Notes: generated by a model from the sequence alone, not told the origin. DNA of 64,000 bases from Proteiniclasticum sediminis (GCF_018128025.1 NZ_JAGSCS010000004.1:123128-187127); one strand, 5' to 3'; positions 1 through 7,486 are shown, counted from the stretch's first letter. Made by a program: numbers and translations.

Positions 1-936
1 AAACTGGAACTCGCCCGCCTTCAGCGGTCTTCCCGAAAGGGACTTGGTCCCGGAAAAAGTCACAGAAATCGGCTGGGGAACATAGGTATTCACCGCCTCC
101 AAGGCGCTCCCCGGATACGTGACCACATAGCCGTCGGAGGTTCTGGCCCCGTCACTCAGAACTTGTCCGTTTTCCAGTTCCCGAACATAGTAGCTGGTAA
201 AACGCTCACCAAACTTCGTGGTGATGGGCACTTGGAAGGTTCGGGAAACTCTGGCCCCGCTGACATTGGAGGTCAGGGTCAGGGGCGTAATCACCTGATC
301 ATTGACATCATAAGCATCCAGACGATAGACTCCCGAAGGGGCAACGCCAAAGATGGCAAAAGACGCCGTCTTTCCGCTGGCGATGCTGCCGCCGGTCCAG
401 ATCTTTCCGATGGTGACAGGATTCGTCACCAGATCAAAAATAATGTCTCCGCCCAGGTTATGGCCTCCGCCCTGCCCTTCCACGAAGATGCTGAGGGTAC
501 CCTGAAGCTGAGCCCGGGGGAACGTAAAAATGGTAAAATGGCTATCTTTGGTGTTGCCATTAAGAAGGTCCGGTGAATAGAACGTCCCATCAATGCTAAT
601 GCGAGTGCCCGCCAGATACTCCCAGCGGCTCACCGAGGGAACGGAAACCATGCCACCCGCGGTATTCACCTGCATGGTCATGGCCTTCACCGTATGAGTC
701 GAAGAGATCACGGCATACAGGTAATCCCCGCTGACCCATACCAGGCCATCCACACTGGTGTGACTGTTGGTCGAGTCTCCGTAGAAAATATCCACCACCT
801 GATACCCAGGATCGGAGGTGAAGGTCGTGGGACCCTCCGCACCGCTGACCCGAGTGGAGAACTGGAAATTCGGCAGAACGAAGCTAAGCAGCAGCAAAAC
901 CGCAACGAAGGTCCTCCTCAGTCTGTTCTTTGTCAA
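1..936 (-). CDS. Surface protein with isopeptide-type repeats, N-terminal 312 codons only
   Basis: The open frame runs without a stop from a TTG start to the window edge. The first 25 residues are basic then hydrophobic (KNRLRRTFVAVLLLLSFVLP), a signal peptide for export. The next ~270 residues align closely with the start of the 1,776-residue protein at 39380-44710: shared words include LVW near residue 50, LNGNTKDSHFT, GVAPSG and TSYYVREL. The frame leaves the window in a repeat of the GTKSLSGRPL type. TTG is chosen because it sits where the paralogue has its ATG, behind the same GGGTGAG ribosome binding site; an in-frame GTG three codons earlier overlaps that site. Probably a wall-anchored adhesin; the C-terminus is not visible. 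Confidence 0.85.
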   Translation of the reverse strand, partial: MTKNRLRRTFVAVLLLLSFVLPNFQFSTRVSGAEGPTTFTSDPGYQVVDIFYGDSTNSHTSVDGLVWVSGDYLYAVISSTHTVKAMTMQVNTAGGMVSVPSVSRWEYLAGTRISIDGTFYSPDLLNGNTKDSHFTIFTFPRAQLQGTLSIFVEGQGGGHNLGGDIIFDLVTNPVTIGKIWTGGSIASGKTASFAIFGVAPSGVYRLDAYDVNDQVITPLTLTSNVSGARVSRTFQVPITTKFGERFTSYYVRELENGQVLSDGARTSDGYVVTYPGSALEAVNTYVPQPISVTFSGTKSLSGRPLKAGEFQF

Positions 937-1046
937 TTTACTCACCCTTTCATGTTTGCTCGAGTAACACTCGAAAATAACGACAATATTAAACATTTCA
1001 TGTCTATTCTGCGACAACTTTGAATTTGCTTTATATTCTAACTCTA

Positions 1047-1087
1047 ATTATAAACGATTTCCGACATTATTCACGTCTTATTCGACA
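1047..1087 (-). promoter_or_regulatory. Candidate promoter with Spo0A-type boxes for the surface protein
   Basis: On the minus strand a perfect TATAAT (1047-1052) lies ~110 bases upstream of the start codon. A perfect 0A-box core, TGTCGAA (1081-1087), lies upstream of it, with a one-mismatch copy TGTCGGA (1061-1067) between. Two further TGTCG cores in the same orientation occur at 981-985 and 1012-1016. No good -35 hexamer is present, which would suit an activator-dependent promoter. That Spo0A binds here is inference from the motif only. Confidence 0.4.
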
Positions 1088-1178
1088 AAATTCACAGTAA
1101 TTCCATATAATCCCTGTGAACACTCGCCGGTACTTTTACGATAAAATAATAGCTATTGAATAATCTTCCCGCGGATGA

Positions 1179-1185
1179 TGTCGAA
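1179..1185 (+). promoter_or_regulatory. TGTCGAA box (Spo0A-type)
   Basis: A perfect 7-base 0A-box core followed by TAA, the same extension seen at the box at 1081-1087. It lies in the intergenic region upstream of the surface-protein gene, in the opposite orientation to that box. Confidence 0.35.
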
Positions 1186-1626
1186 TAATTGCACCCATAT
1201 ATTTTACCCATAGTTATCTGTAATTTATCCTGCACACTCCACAATCCTTCGCCTTGACGCCCTTTATTTCCCAGCTTTAATGGAAATAATACTTTTATGG
1301 CGACTTCTTAAAAAATCTCTCTTGAAAATCATTCTCATCTTTCCTTTCTCTATTCTTCACCCATTTCAGCAAATCCCGATTAATCCGCCGGCAGAAAACG
1401 AATTTCTTCCTCACTCCGACAATATATTCAGATCCCAGCCCCTCTATACCGGTTTTATTCAGAAAAGCGCATGCTCATCCCCATCCCCTTCCGGTGATTT
1501 TTTGTACTGCTGAGTTCATTTTTTATTCATAAACCATAGAAAATACTCTTTTGCATGAAATTATCTGCTAAAAAAATGAAAAGAGCGTAAAAGCAACCCC
1601 TATAATTCCCCTCAGATCACCCCCTA

Positions 1627-1633
1627 TTCGACA
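1627..1633 (-). promoter_or_regulatory. TGTCGAA box (Spo0A-type), distal
   Basis: A third perfect copy of the 0A-box core in the same intergenic region, close to the terminator at its far end. It is ~690 bases from the start codon, so a role in this gene's promoter is less likely than for the proximal copies. Confidence 0.25.
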
Positions 1634-1675
1634 GATCAGTGAGCTGCTAAATCGATTAAACTTAAAACTCCATAC

Positions 1676-1716
1676 AAAAAGGCTGGCCAACCCGGAGTTT
1701 CCTCCGGGGGCCAGCC
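1676..1716 (-). terminator. Rho-independent terminator, originally of the 1,776-aa surface-protein gene
   Basis: On the minus strand an 8-bp stem (GGCTGGCC with GGCCAGCC) continues into a 7-bp stem (CCCGGAG with CTCCGGG) and is followed directly by five T residues. It lies 11 bases outside attL. No minus-strand host gene now reads into it from nearby, because the prophage lies in between. If the prophage is removed, it falls ~46 bases after the stop codon of the gene now ending at 39380. Confidence 0.85.
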
Positions 1717-1727
1717 TTCCAAGCATG

Positions 1728-1744
1728 ATTAGGGTGAGTAATAT
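1728..1744 (+). other. attL: attL core of the prophage
   Basis: ATTAGGGTGAGTAATAT is repeated exactly and in the same orientation at 39345-39361, just beyond the integrase gene; flanking bases differ on both sides. Everything between is phage-like, and host genes lie outside. A 17-bp identical core is typical for tyrosine-recombinase prophages. Confidence 0.9.
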
Positions 1745-1841
1745 CAAGTGCCAAACATGCCTAGTCTTGATGCGCTCTAAATAGCATGGTTGTGCGATTC
1801 TTATTTTTTGTCAAAATCCAAATTATACCTTATTAGTCTTC

Positions 1842-1863
1842 GTTTTGTTGACTAATAGTTGAC
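1842..1863 (+). promoter_or_regulatory. Putative integrase arm-type site next to attL
   Basis: A 22-base segment holding two TTGAC words 11 bases apart (TTGACTA then TTGAC). It matches the segment at 39284-39305, beside attR, at 21 of 22 positions and in the same orientation. An inverted half copy, TATTAGTC, lies just before it. Paired direct repeats inside both prophage ends are how arm-binding sites of tyrosine integrases usually appear; binding itself is inferred. Confidence 0.55.
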
Positions 1864-1893
1864 CAATTGCACAAAATCAAAATACGCGCAGAA

Positions 1894-1924
1894 AATAGCG
1901 GCATCCTTAGTGGACGCCGCTATT
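1894..1924 (-). terminator. Terminator after the attL-proximal small gene
   Basis: A 9-bp perfect stem (AATAGCGGC with GCCGCTATT), extended inward by a few pairs, lies just past the stop codon of the 64-residue gene. The T-rich tail on the minus strand is short (TTTTC). Confidence 0.65.
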
Positions 1925-1930
1925 ACTCAC

Positions 1931-2125
1931 TTATATGTCCTGGTTACCATCCTTCTTTATCTCCAAGTACAGTTTTCGCCAGAACATGTCTTGTGACTCC
2001 ACAGACTCTCTTACTTTAGGCCGCAGAGAGGTATAGTCTGTTTGTACTTCTTCACAGCAGTAAATGTATCTGATCCCCATCAGTTCTTCTAGGTCATTCT
2101 CCTTCGAGCAATAATAGCATCTCAT
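1931..2125 (-). CDS. Small cysteine-containing prophage protein, unknown function
   Basis: 64 residues starting at an ATG seven bases after a very strong GAGGAGGTG ribosome binding site. It opens MRCYYCSKEND, a CxxC pair, with a second pair YCCEE near residue 24, so metal binding is possible. The rest is charged and has no membrane segment. It is the last gene before attL and has its own terminator, so it may be an accessory gene expressed from the lysogen. I do not recognise a family. Confidence 0.6.
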   Translation of the reverse strand: MRCYYCSKENDLEELMGIRYIYCCEEVQTDYTSLRPKVRESVESQDMFWRKLYLEIKKDGNQDI

Positions 2126-2181
2126 CTAGTCACCTCCTCATAACTAAATTATGCGAAGATCCAGAGAAAAGCATTAAGCAC

Positions 2182-2211
2182 AAAAAAAAATAAACCGGAT
2201 CGACTCCGGCT
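2182..2211 (-). terminator. Terminator of the DUF2335 cassette
   Basis: On the minus strand, a short stem (CCGGA with TCCGG, extendable by two pairs) is followed by TTTATTTTTTTTT. It lies ~65 bases past the DUF2335 stop codon and would end transcription from the promoter at 3026-3054. Confidence 0.65.
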
Positions 2212-2275
2212 TATACTTTGCTATGATATAGGGGATAGCACCCCTATCAGCCCCGCACATAAGTGTGGGGTTTTT
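2200..2275 (+). ncRNA. Candidate short plus-strand RNA converging on the DUF2335 gene
   Basis: TCGACT, 16 bases, then TATGAT forms a possible promoter at 2200-2227. About 45 bases later a hairpin (CCCCGCAC, loop, GTGTGGGG) ends in five T residues on the plus strand. Between them ATAGGGG can pair with CCCCTAT. No plus-strand gene uses this terminator. The RNA 3' end would overlap the 3' end of the minus-strand DUF2335 gene by two bases. Existence of the transcript is inference. Confidence 0.35.
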
Positions 2276-2729
2276 AATCGTCTTCTTTTTCACTCAACTG
2301 CTTCCTGGCCGCTCGCTTTCCATAAACTGAGGTTCCAAAGAATGTAAATGCTGTAGTTACTATAACAACTATTCCTTGAATATTTTTATCGTTTAGTAAC
2401 AGTACAGTACCACAAATGATCGCCGAGGTAGCTATAGCTCCAGCAATATAGGTTCCAGCAATACTTTGCTTGTTTCTGGAAAAAATAAATGCTTTTTCAA
2501 TTTGCTGTCTATGCGTAGATTGATTTTCAGCCATCGATAGGATTCTATCTGCAGCTCCCGGGCAAATTTCTTCGTATTTTTCAAAAATTTCTGGTGGAGG
2601 TAAGGGCCCCGAGAATTCACTTCTTTCCTCTAAAACCGCTCGTCCGGTAAGAGTCTCTATAGCACCTTTCTTCTCTGTTACTTTATGGTTACGATCGCCT
2701 CTATTTTGCAAATTCCTTTTCCCACTCAT
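2274..2729 (-). CDS. DUF2335 family predicted membrane protein
   Basis: 151 residues. The middle has the DUF2335 signature: FSGPLPPPEIFEKYEEICPG, then AADRILSMAENQSTHR. Two hydrophobic segments follow (about 90-110 and 117-135) and a basic, charged tail ends it. The family occurs in many prophages and islands; its function is not established. The start codon follows GAAGGAAG and overlaps the end of the upstream 75-residue gene by 29 bases, so the two are likely co-translated. It belongs to a cassette with its own promoter and terminators, outside the late operon. Confidence 0.75.
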   Translation of the reverse strand: MSGKRNLQNRGDRNHKVTEKKGAIETLTGRAVLEERSEFSGPLPPPEIFEKYEEICPGAADRILSMAENQSTHRQQIEKAFIFSRNKQSIAGTYIAGAIATSAIICGTVLLLNDKNIQGIVVIVTTAFTFFGTSVYGKRAARKQLSEKEDD

Positions 2730-2928
2730 AAAAAGCTTCCTTCAAATCCTTCCCCGCCATTTCAAAATCAGCCTTCATCGCTTTCATATCTGCCTCATTA
2801 GACGATGCGGAATCATTAATTGTGCTGTTATCAGGAAATAGATCAAAAGCAGATGCCACTCCAGATGCAAAAGATGGGATTGCAAACAATCTGAATGTTT
2901 TACTATTCTTAATCTTATAGTCACCCAT
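2701..2928 (-). CDS. Small prophage accessory protein, unknown
   Basis: 75 residues. The start is the second ATG of the frame, because AAAGGAGTG lies just upstream of it; the earlier ATG is inside the leader. It has a moderately hydrophobic stretch near residues 13-29 (LFAIPSFASGVASAFDLF) and an acidic, helical C-terminus. It is the first gene after the TTGAAA/TAAAAT promoter and overlaps the DUF2335 gene, suggesting joint function. I do not recognise a family. Confidence 0.6.
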   Translation of the reverse strand: MGDYKIKNSKTFRLFAIPSFASGVASAFDLFPDNSTINDSASSNEADMKAMKADFEMAGKDLKEAFYEWEKEFAK

Positions 2929-3025
2929 TTCTTTCACTCCTTTCATATTAAAGGTATCATAGTATTCTTAAGAATAATTATAATTAAGAAAACTTTACTT
3001 TAAATTAACTTTTTGCGTGATGTTT

Positions 3026-3054
3026 ATTTTATCACTAATTTATTTGCGTTTCAA
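3026..3054 (-). promoter_or_regulatory. Sigma-A type promoter of the attL-side cassette
   Basis: TTGAAA, 17-base spacer, TAAAAT on the minus strand, ~100 bases upstream of the 75-residue gene. It lies just beyond a terminator that closes the late operon, so the cassette can be expressed independently of the lytic cycle. Confidence 0.65.
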
Positions 3055-3055
3055 G

Positions 3056-3106
3056 AATAATCGAAGCGCCTCTTTAATCCCTCTTTAGACGCTTCGATTG
3101 TTTCTT
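3056..3106. terminator. Terminator at the end of the lysis/late operon
   Basis: A 10-bp perfect stem, AATCGAAGCG with CGCTTCGATT, encloses a CTCTTTA repeat. It follows the 113-residue gene by ~45 bases. T-rich sequence flanks it on the plus strand (TGTTTCTTTT) and less clearly on the minus strand. Confidence 0.6.
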
Positions 3107-3147
3107 TTATTGAAATGACGGTCTTATTTGTCTCAATAGAGTTCTCA

Positions 3148-3489
3148 TTAATATGTTTTCCCTAAAAGCTGAACCTCTAGCATGGCTGTAATCTCATATC
3201 CTATAGATCTAGCCAAGGCGTGCATCACTGGATCCTGATAACGTTCAACGACAGCCTGCACACAGTCCATGGCGGCAGCTCGGTAGATCTCCCGGGTTGA
3301 GACGTCACTCTCCGGGGTGTACTCGGTTAAATCATTAGCGCTGCACTTGATCTTAACCTGGGGAACCTTGAAATACACCAGTAATACCTCTCCAGCTACG
3401 GCCTGGATCTCTCCTATGCCGTAGTGCTTGTATTCCTCGTTCTCCCCAGTGTATACCACCGGCATCCCAATGACATAGGTCATGTGCAT
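3148..3489 (-). CDS. Phage protein of unknown function after the endolysin
   Basis: 113 residues starting MHMTYVIGMPVVYTGENEEY; the N-terminal half reads as a small beta domain (YGIGEIQAVAGEVLLVYF) and the C-terminal half as helices (REIYRAAAMDCVQAVVERYQ). It follows the endolysin in the same direction and precedes a terminator, so it is the last gene of the late transcript. The start has an AGGAGATGCAC site. No family recognised. Confidence 0.65.
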   Translation of the reverse strand: MHMTYVIGMPVVYTGENEEYKHYGIGEIQAVAGEVLLVYFKVPQVKIKCSANDLTEYTPESDVSTREIYRAAAMDCVQAVVERYQDPVMHALARSIGYEITAMLEVQLLGKTY

Positions 3490-3594
3490 CTCCTCCTCGC
3501 GCGTATACGCCCTCCTGGGGCGTTTTTGCTGTTATAGGGTTCTCGTCCATTTATCGCCGAAAAACTCCACTCGCTTTGAGCCTGCGGCGAGTTG

Positions 3595-4602
3595 CTACAC
3601 TCTTTCGGTGTAGTCAAGGTTGATCCATCCGGCTCCGCTTTTGAGCTGTCCCCAGCCGTCCTTTTCGCCCACGATGGTGTAGACCTGTCCCAGGCGGATG
3701 GTGGTTGCGATTGGGTGGTTGATCCCGGGTCCTTTTCGCACGTTAAGGGCGTAGGCCGTAACCTTCACCAGGTACTCCGTAAAGGCAGGTGCTGCTGGAG
3801 TAGCTTTGCTGTACGCCACGAACTTGTCGCCTGTCGTGATAAACAGGCCGCTCTTTAGGCGATAAAACTGGCCATCTGTGGTGATTCCGGTGACCGTGAA
3901 TACTTCCCCGGCTTTGACCACATGGTCCACAGCGTCCTGCTCGAAGCTCGGGGCCTTCCTGGCATTGACGCCGTCTGCGCCGGTGTAAATGATCTTTACT
4001 GTTCCGGCCAGGTCCTTGATGCCCGTTGCAGGAGCAGGTGCTACCTTCTTTTTGAGTTTAAAGGTCTTGACCAGGGCGCGGGTGATGGCGTCCGCAATGG
4101 CGGGCTTATTGTCGATGATCCATTTTGCCGTGGTCGGGTTGTCGTGGAAGTCCACCTCCAACAGAACCGGCTTCAGGTCCTTCTCGAATGGCTCCCTGAT
4201 CTCTCCGGCTCCGGCTCCCTTAAACAGGGTCATGCCGTCCACCACCTGGCTGTTGCGGTTCTCCTTGTTCGGATTGATTGCATTGAGCTCTGCGATCAGG
4301 TTTGTGGCCAGGGTCTTAGTCACGGATGCCTTAGGATGATAGAAGGCCACAGCCCCCTGAGCCTTGCCAGCTCCTCCAGCATTGGAGTGCAGCGCCAGAT
4401 AGTGGGTGCAGCCCTTTGCCTTAGCCTCGTCATCTCGCTTGTTAATATCATAGCTCAGTGTTGCCATGACCAGGTCGATCTCGTAGTCCTGGAGGCGGGC
4501 CTGGACCAATTTGGCCAGGGCCTCCATCTGGATTTTTTCGGTGGTGCTGCCCACGGCGTATTTGTTCGCGGGCTGGTTTGAAGGGCTCAGGTAAAGTTTC
4601 AT
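3595..4602 (-). CDS. Endolysin: N-acetylmuramoyl-L-alanine amidase with two SH3 domains
   Basis: 335 residues. Residues 1-185 form an Amidase_3 domain: MKLYLSPSNQ start, YLALHSNAGG with the zinc histidine, and LLEVDFHDNP with the catalytic glutamate. A linker (KKKVAPAPA) leads to two bacterial SH3 domains at about 200-265 and 275-335 (VNARKAPS and LNVRKGPG), which bind the cell wall. It would cleave the bond between MurNAc and the stem peptide at lysis. There is no signal peptide, as expected for a holin-released endolysin, and the holin gene lies 3 bases upstream. Confidence 0.92.
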   Translation of the reverse strand: MKLYLSPSNQPANKYAVGSTTEKIQMEALAKLVQARLQDYEIDLVMATLSYDINKRDDEAKAKGCTHYLALHSNAGGAGKAQGAVAFYHPKASVTKTLATNLIAELNAINPNKENRNSQVVDGMTLFKGAGAGEIREPFEKDLKPVLLEVDFHDNPTTAKWIIDNKPAIADAITRALVKTFKLKKKVAPAPATGIKDLAGTVKIIYTGADGVNARKAPSFEQDAVDHVVKAGEVFTVTGITTDGQFYRLKSGLFITTGDKFVAYSKATPAAPAFTEYLVKVTAYALNVRKGPGINHPIATTIRLGQVYTIVGEKDGWGQLKSGAGWINLDYTERV

Positions 4603-4605
4603 GAA

Positions 4606-5016
4606 TTATTCCTCCTTGGTTACGTTGTAGGGGATCCCGAATCCAGGGTCAATCTCTGCCGGGGTGGCGGGGGTGTTATTGAAAACAATGCTTCCGGCGG
4701 GTTTGCTGAGGGTCAGGTTATGGACAAAGGCTTCAATGAGAACCTGGAGCTCCTCCTCGGTTACGGTGAGGCCGCGTTGGTTGATCCAAATTAAAACCTT
4801 GGCTTTGGCCAGCTCGAATTTTTCCTCTGGCTTCAGGTCGATGCCGATTTGCTCTACAAATTCGACGGTCGCCTTGATGAATTGCATCAGCCGCTCCTGG
4901 TTGTCCTTGTCGATCCGGGCGTCAAAAAACGCCTTGATTTTGGTGGCCAGGTAGCCGGCGATGGCGGTCAAAATGATCATGATGTAAGGGGTGATCTGGG
5001 TCATTAATTCTTCCAT
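4606..5016 (-). CDS. Phage holin, LLH family
   Basis: 136 residues from an ATG behind GGAGGACC; an earlier in-frame start is ignored because this site lies inside it. One N-terminal membrane segment (about 8-27, IMIILTAIAGYLATKI) is followed by a helical charged cytoplasmic part with QEIG-like FVEQIGIDLKPEEKFELAKA, typical of LLH holins. It should form the membrane lesion that lets the amidase reach the wall. XhlA-like and amidase genes flank it. Confidence 0.85.
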   Translation of the reverse strand: MEELMTQITPYIMIILTAIAGYLATKIKAFFDARIDKDNQERLMQFIKATVEFVEQIGIDLKPEEKFELAKAKVLIWINQRGLTVTEEELQVLIEAFVHNLTLSKPAGSIVFNNTPATPAEIDPGFGIPYNVTKEE

Positions 5017-5029
5017 TTTTGGTCCTCCT

Positions 5030-5353
5030 TTATTTGGCAAGAATGGGAAAAACGGCGTATAGAATATAGGCGACTACAATGCCAATAATTACGCCCTCGA
5101 CTTGGCTCAGGCGTCGTTCCTTTTTTGTGCGCTCTGCTTTGATGGGTTCTTCGTAATGGTCACTAAATCGGGCCTTGGTCAAAAGCTCGACGTTGCCGTC
5201 TATTTTGTCTACGGCCTTCCGGGTGTATTCCATGTCTTTTTTCATGAGCTCCATGTTCATCTCGAGGGCGTTCTGGCCTTGTTTCAAGCCGTCCACCTCC
5301 CTCCAGATCTCTTTAATTTCGCCCTCTATCTGGTCAATGCGTTGTGGATCCAT
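5030..5353 (-). CDS. XhlA-like membrane-associated lysis protein
   Basis: 107 residues: a long N-terminal coiled coil (about 1-60, IEGEIKEIWREVDGLKQG) and one C-terminal membrane segment (about 85-104, VEGVIIGIVVAYILYAVF). This is the layout of haemolysin XhlA proteins, which accompany holins in Bacillus and Clostridium phages. It sits between the fibre gene and the holin. Start set by GGAGGTGG. Confidence 0.8.
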   Translation of the reverse strand: MDPQRIDQIEGEIKEIWREVDGLKQGQNALEMNMELMKKDMEYTRKAVDKIDGNVELLTKARFSDHYEEPIKAERTKKERRLSQVEGVIIGIVVAYILYAVFPILAK

Positions 5354-5368
5354 GTCCCACCTCCGTGT

Positions 5369-7486
5369 TTATGCTTTATTCTCAAGTGCGCTTAATCTAG
5401 CCTCTAGAGCATCAATGGTTGCCTGCTGGGTGCTGATTTTGTCGTTTAATTGCTGGATGGCTCGGGTGACCGCTGGTAAAATTTTTGATACGTCAGGCGA
5501 GAGCATTTCGGTCCCGTCGGTCTGCAAAACGCCGTATACAAACGCCGGGTCGATGGTCTGCAGCTGCTGCGCGATGTAACCTACATCGTCCAGCTTGTGT
5601 CCGTCCCTCCAGTCGAATTTTTTGTGTTGAATGGCCATGACTTTTGCGAGGCCGTCGTCGTCGAAATCTCGAATATTTTTTTTCAGGCGCTCGTCGGATA
5701 CGAAAATTGTTACACCGTAAGTGGTGCCGTTCGTGTCGAAAATCGCCATATAATTCGATGCGGGTACGTTGTGGAATTGTTTAATATTATTTGCCCATGG
5801 CAGGTAGTCAGTCCCGACCCGGGGAGCCTGTTTGAAAATGATGTTTGCAGCGGCATCCAATCGAATCTCCCAGCCCTCAACAATCAAGGTTCCGTGACCG
5901 TCCGTAGTGTCACCACCGGTGGTTATCAATCGAACATCATAGTCAGTACCGGTTCCTGCGCTGTGAAAGTCTATATATGACAATCCAGCCAGGTCCTGGT
6001 TGCCGATCTCGATGCCGGCGTTGCCTTGTAGCTGCTCAAGAAGGAGCTTTGTGTCCTGGCCGCGGTTTTGGATCAGCATATCTCCGAAAAGTTCCAGCAT
6101 TGCTAGTCCCTCGTACACTTTTCCGATGGCCAGCCCTTGACCGTTTGCGGCAAAGTCGATCAGGGTGAATGCTGCGCCGACCTGGAAAATCTGCGCGACG
6201 GACCCGAAGTAATCCGTTATGGTCAGCCTTATATCATATGCAAAATCAAGGCCTAGGAGGGCGGTGGCGGAAAGGTAGGATGAATTGAGCGCGTAGACGT
6301 TCCCGGAGGAGGCCTGGATCCAGGTAGTGTCTGCCTGCTTTTTGTACTCGATTTTGTAACTCTTACTATTTTTGTTTCCGACCGGGGCTATGGAAAAATT
6401 CATGATAGCTTTCATGTAATTTCCATCGTCGTTATCCTCTACTCCTGCAGAGGTGGCTCTCAAAACCTTAAAGTCGGTAATTGTCGGGGTGTAGTAGTCC
6501 ACCACGGTTACGGTCGAGCTATGGGTTGCGGTGCGTCCTCGGCTGTCTGTTACGGTGACCAGCACGGTTACGGTTCCGGCGCTCGTAAGCTCGGCAGTGG
6601 TGGCCGGGTTTCCGGTGTATGGGGTTCCCAGGACCTCGGTCCTGTATGCTGCGATGGTGCTGCCGTAGGCTCCGGCGGCGGTCGTGGTCACGGTGAGTTT
6701 TGATTTGTTTTTTACAAACGCTGCAAACTGCGCAGCCAGTCCAGCTACGGCCTCAGCGATGGCCACCTGGCTGATCGTGGGCCGAAACTCCGCCGTGTCC
6801 GGGACGTTTCCTGTAAAGTTGAGGATGGTGGACCCGATGAAGGTTGTCCCGCTGTAGGTCTCAATGAGGAGCCGGCCTCCTCCTGAGAGGCTATTCGGTA
6901 TGTTGTTGGCATAGCTCTTTGGAACGGTCCAGGCCAGCGATGTGGCCACCTTCCCGCCCGTTGTGAGCTTTGTCCAGGCTCCTGCGTACCAGTCAACATA
7001 AACCTCATGTGTAAAGGCTGTTGATGCCCTGGCGATGTTGATCGTCACGGCGTCGCCCAGATTGGGGGAGGCATTGGACAGGGATCCGGAGGAGGCTCTG
7101 GGGATAGTGGTCAAGGTCATTGTTCCGGATCCGCTGGCGTTTCCTGTTGGCTGATTGTTTGTCCAGGTGATTCCGATTTCCTGGGTAAAACTAAACGGCA
7201 TATTGGGTTTGGTCCCATCGCTGTTGTGGGGTACGTTGACCGTTCCGGAGGCGATGATCTTGTCGCCACTGCCGCCGATGGTCGTTGTTCCGCTGGCCAC
7301 GGTCACTCCGTCGATCTTGACGGCGTATGCCTTGGCCGATGAGGATGAGACATAAGAGGGCCGATGCAACACCAAGGACCAGGCGATGGTGCTGTAGTTT
7401 TCGGCGATATTTTGAGATTGCTGATTGACGATGAGCTCCACAGTCGGTGCGTATGCGATGCCGCTGGTCCAGGTTATACTTGCCAT
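5369..7486 (-). CDS. Tail fibre / baseplate protein with C-terminal S74 chaperone domain
   Basis: 705 residues. The first ~460 residues are beta-rich, with Ig-like parts (TVTVLVTVTDSRGRTATHSS), resembling DUF859 siphovirus structural proteins. The C-terminal ~110 residues are an intramolecular chaperone auto-processing domain: SDERLKKNIRDFDDDGLAKV then DDVGYIAQQL, with the serine of SDERLK as the self-cleavage nucleophile. A coiled coil (QLNDKISTQQATIDALEARL) ends it. Such proteins trimerise, fold via the tail domain and then shed it. It follows the Tal gene with no gap, so it is probably the host-binding appendage. Confidence 0.8.
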   Translation of the reverse strand: MASITWTSGIAYAPTVELIVNQQSQNIAENYSTIAWSLVLHRPSYVSSSSAKAYAVKIDGVTVASGTTTIGGSGDKIIASGTVNVPHNSDGTKPNMPFSFTQEIGITWTNNQPTGNASGSGTMTLTTIPRASSGSLSNASPNLGDAVTINIARASTAFTHEVYVDWYAGAWTKLTTGGKVATSLAWTVPKSYANNIPNSLSGGGRLLIETYSGTTFIGSTILNFTGNVPDTAEFRPTISQVAIAEAVAGLAAQFAAFVKNKSKLTVTTTAAGAYGSTIAAYRTEVLGTPYTGNPATTAELTSAGTVTVLVTVTDSRGRTATHSSTVTVVDYYTPTITDFKVLRATSAGVEDNDDGNYMKAIMNFSIAPVGNKNSKSYKIEYKKQADTTWIQASSGNVYALNSSYLSATALLGLDFAYDIRLTITDYFGSVAQIFQVGAAFTLIDFAANGQGLAIGKVYEGLAMLELFGDMLIQNRGQDTKLLLEQLQGNAGIEIGNQDLAGLSYIDFHSAGTGTDYDVRLITTGGDTTDGHGTLIVEGWEIRLDAAANIIFKQAPRVGTDYLPWANNIKQFHNVPASNYMAIFDTNGTTYGVTIFVSDERLKKNIRDFDDDGLAKVMAIQHKKFDWRDGHKLDDVGYIAQQLQTIDPAFVYGVLQTDGTEMLSPDVSKILPAVTRAIQQLNDKISTQQATIDALEARLSALENKA

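Larger units (their letters stand above)
937..1675. other. AT-rich host intergenic region with no convincing gene
   Basis: About 740 bases without a supportable gene. The only frame of note, a 77-codon plus-strand ORF near 1280, has no ribosome binding site and low-complexity content. What can be seen are several TGTCGAA-type boxes, listed separately, and AT-rich sequence compatible with promoters for the minus-strand surface-protein gene. A similarly long non-coding stretch lies upstream of the paralogous gene at 44711-45614, so long regulated leaders seem typical of this gene pair. Confidence 0.6.

Noticed and set aside
1280-1513. 77-codon plus-strand ORF
   Set aside because: No ribosome site, Leu/Ile/Pro-rich low-complexity product, in an AT-rich regulatory gap.
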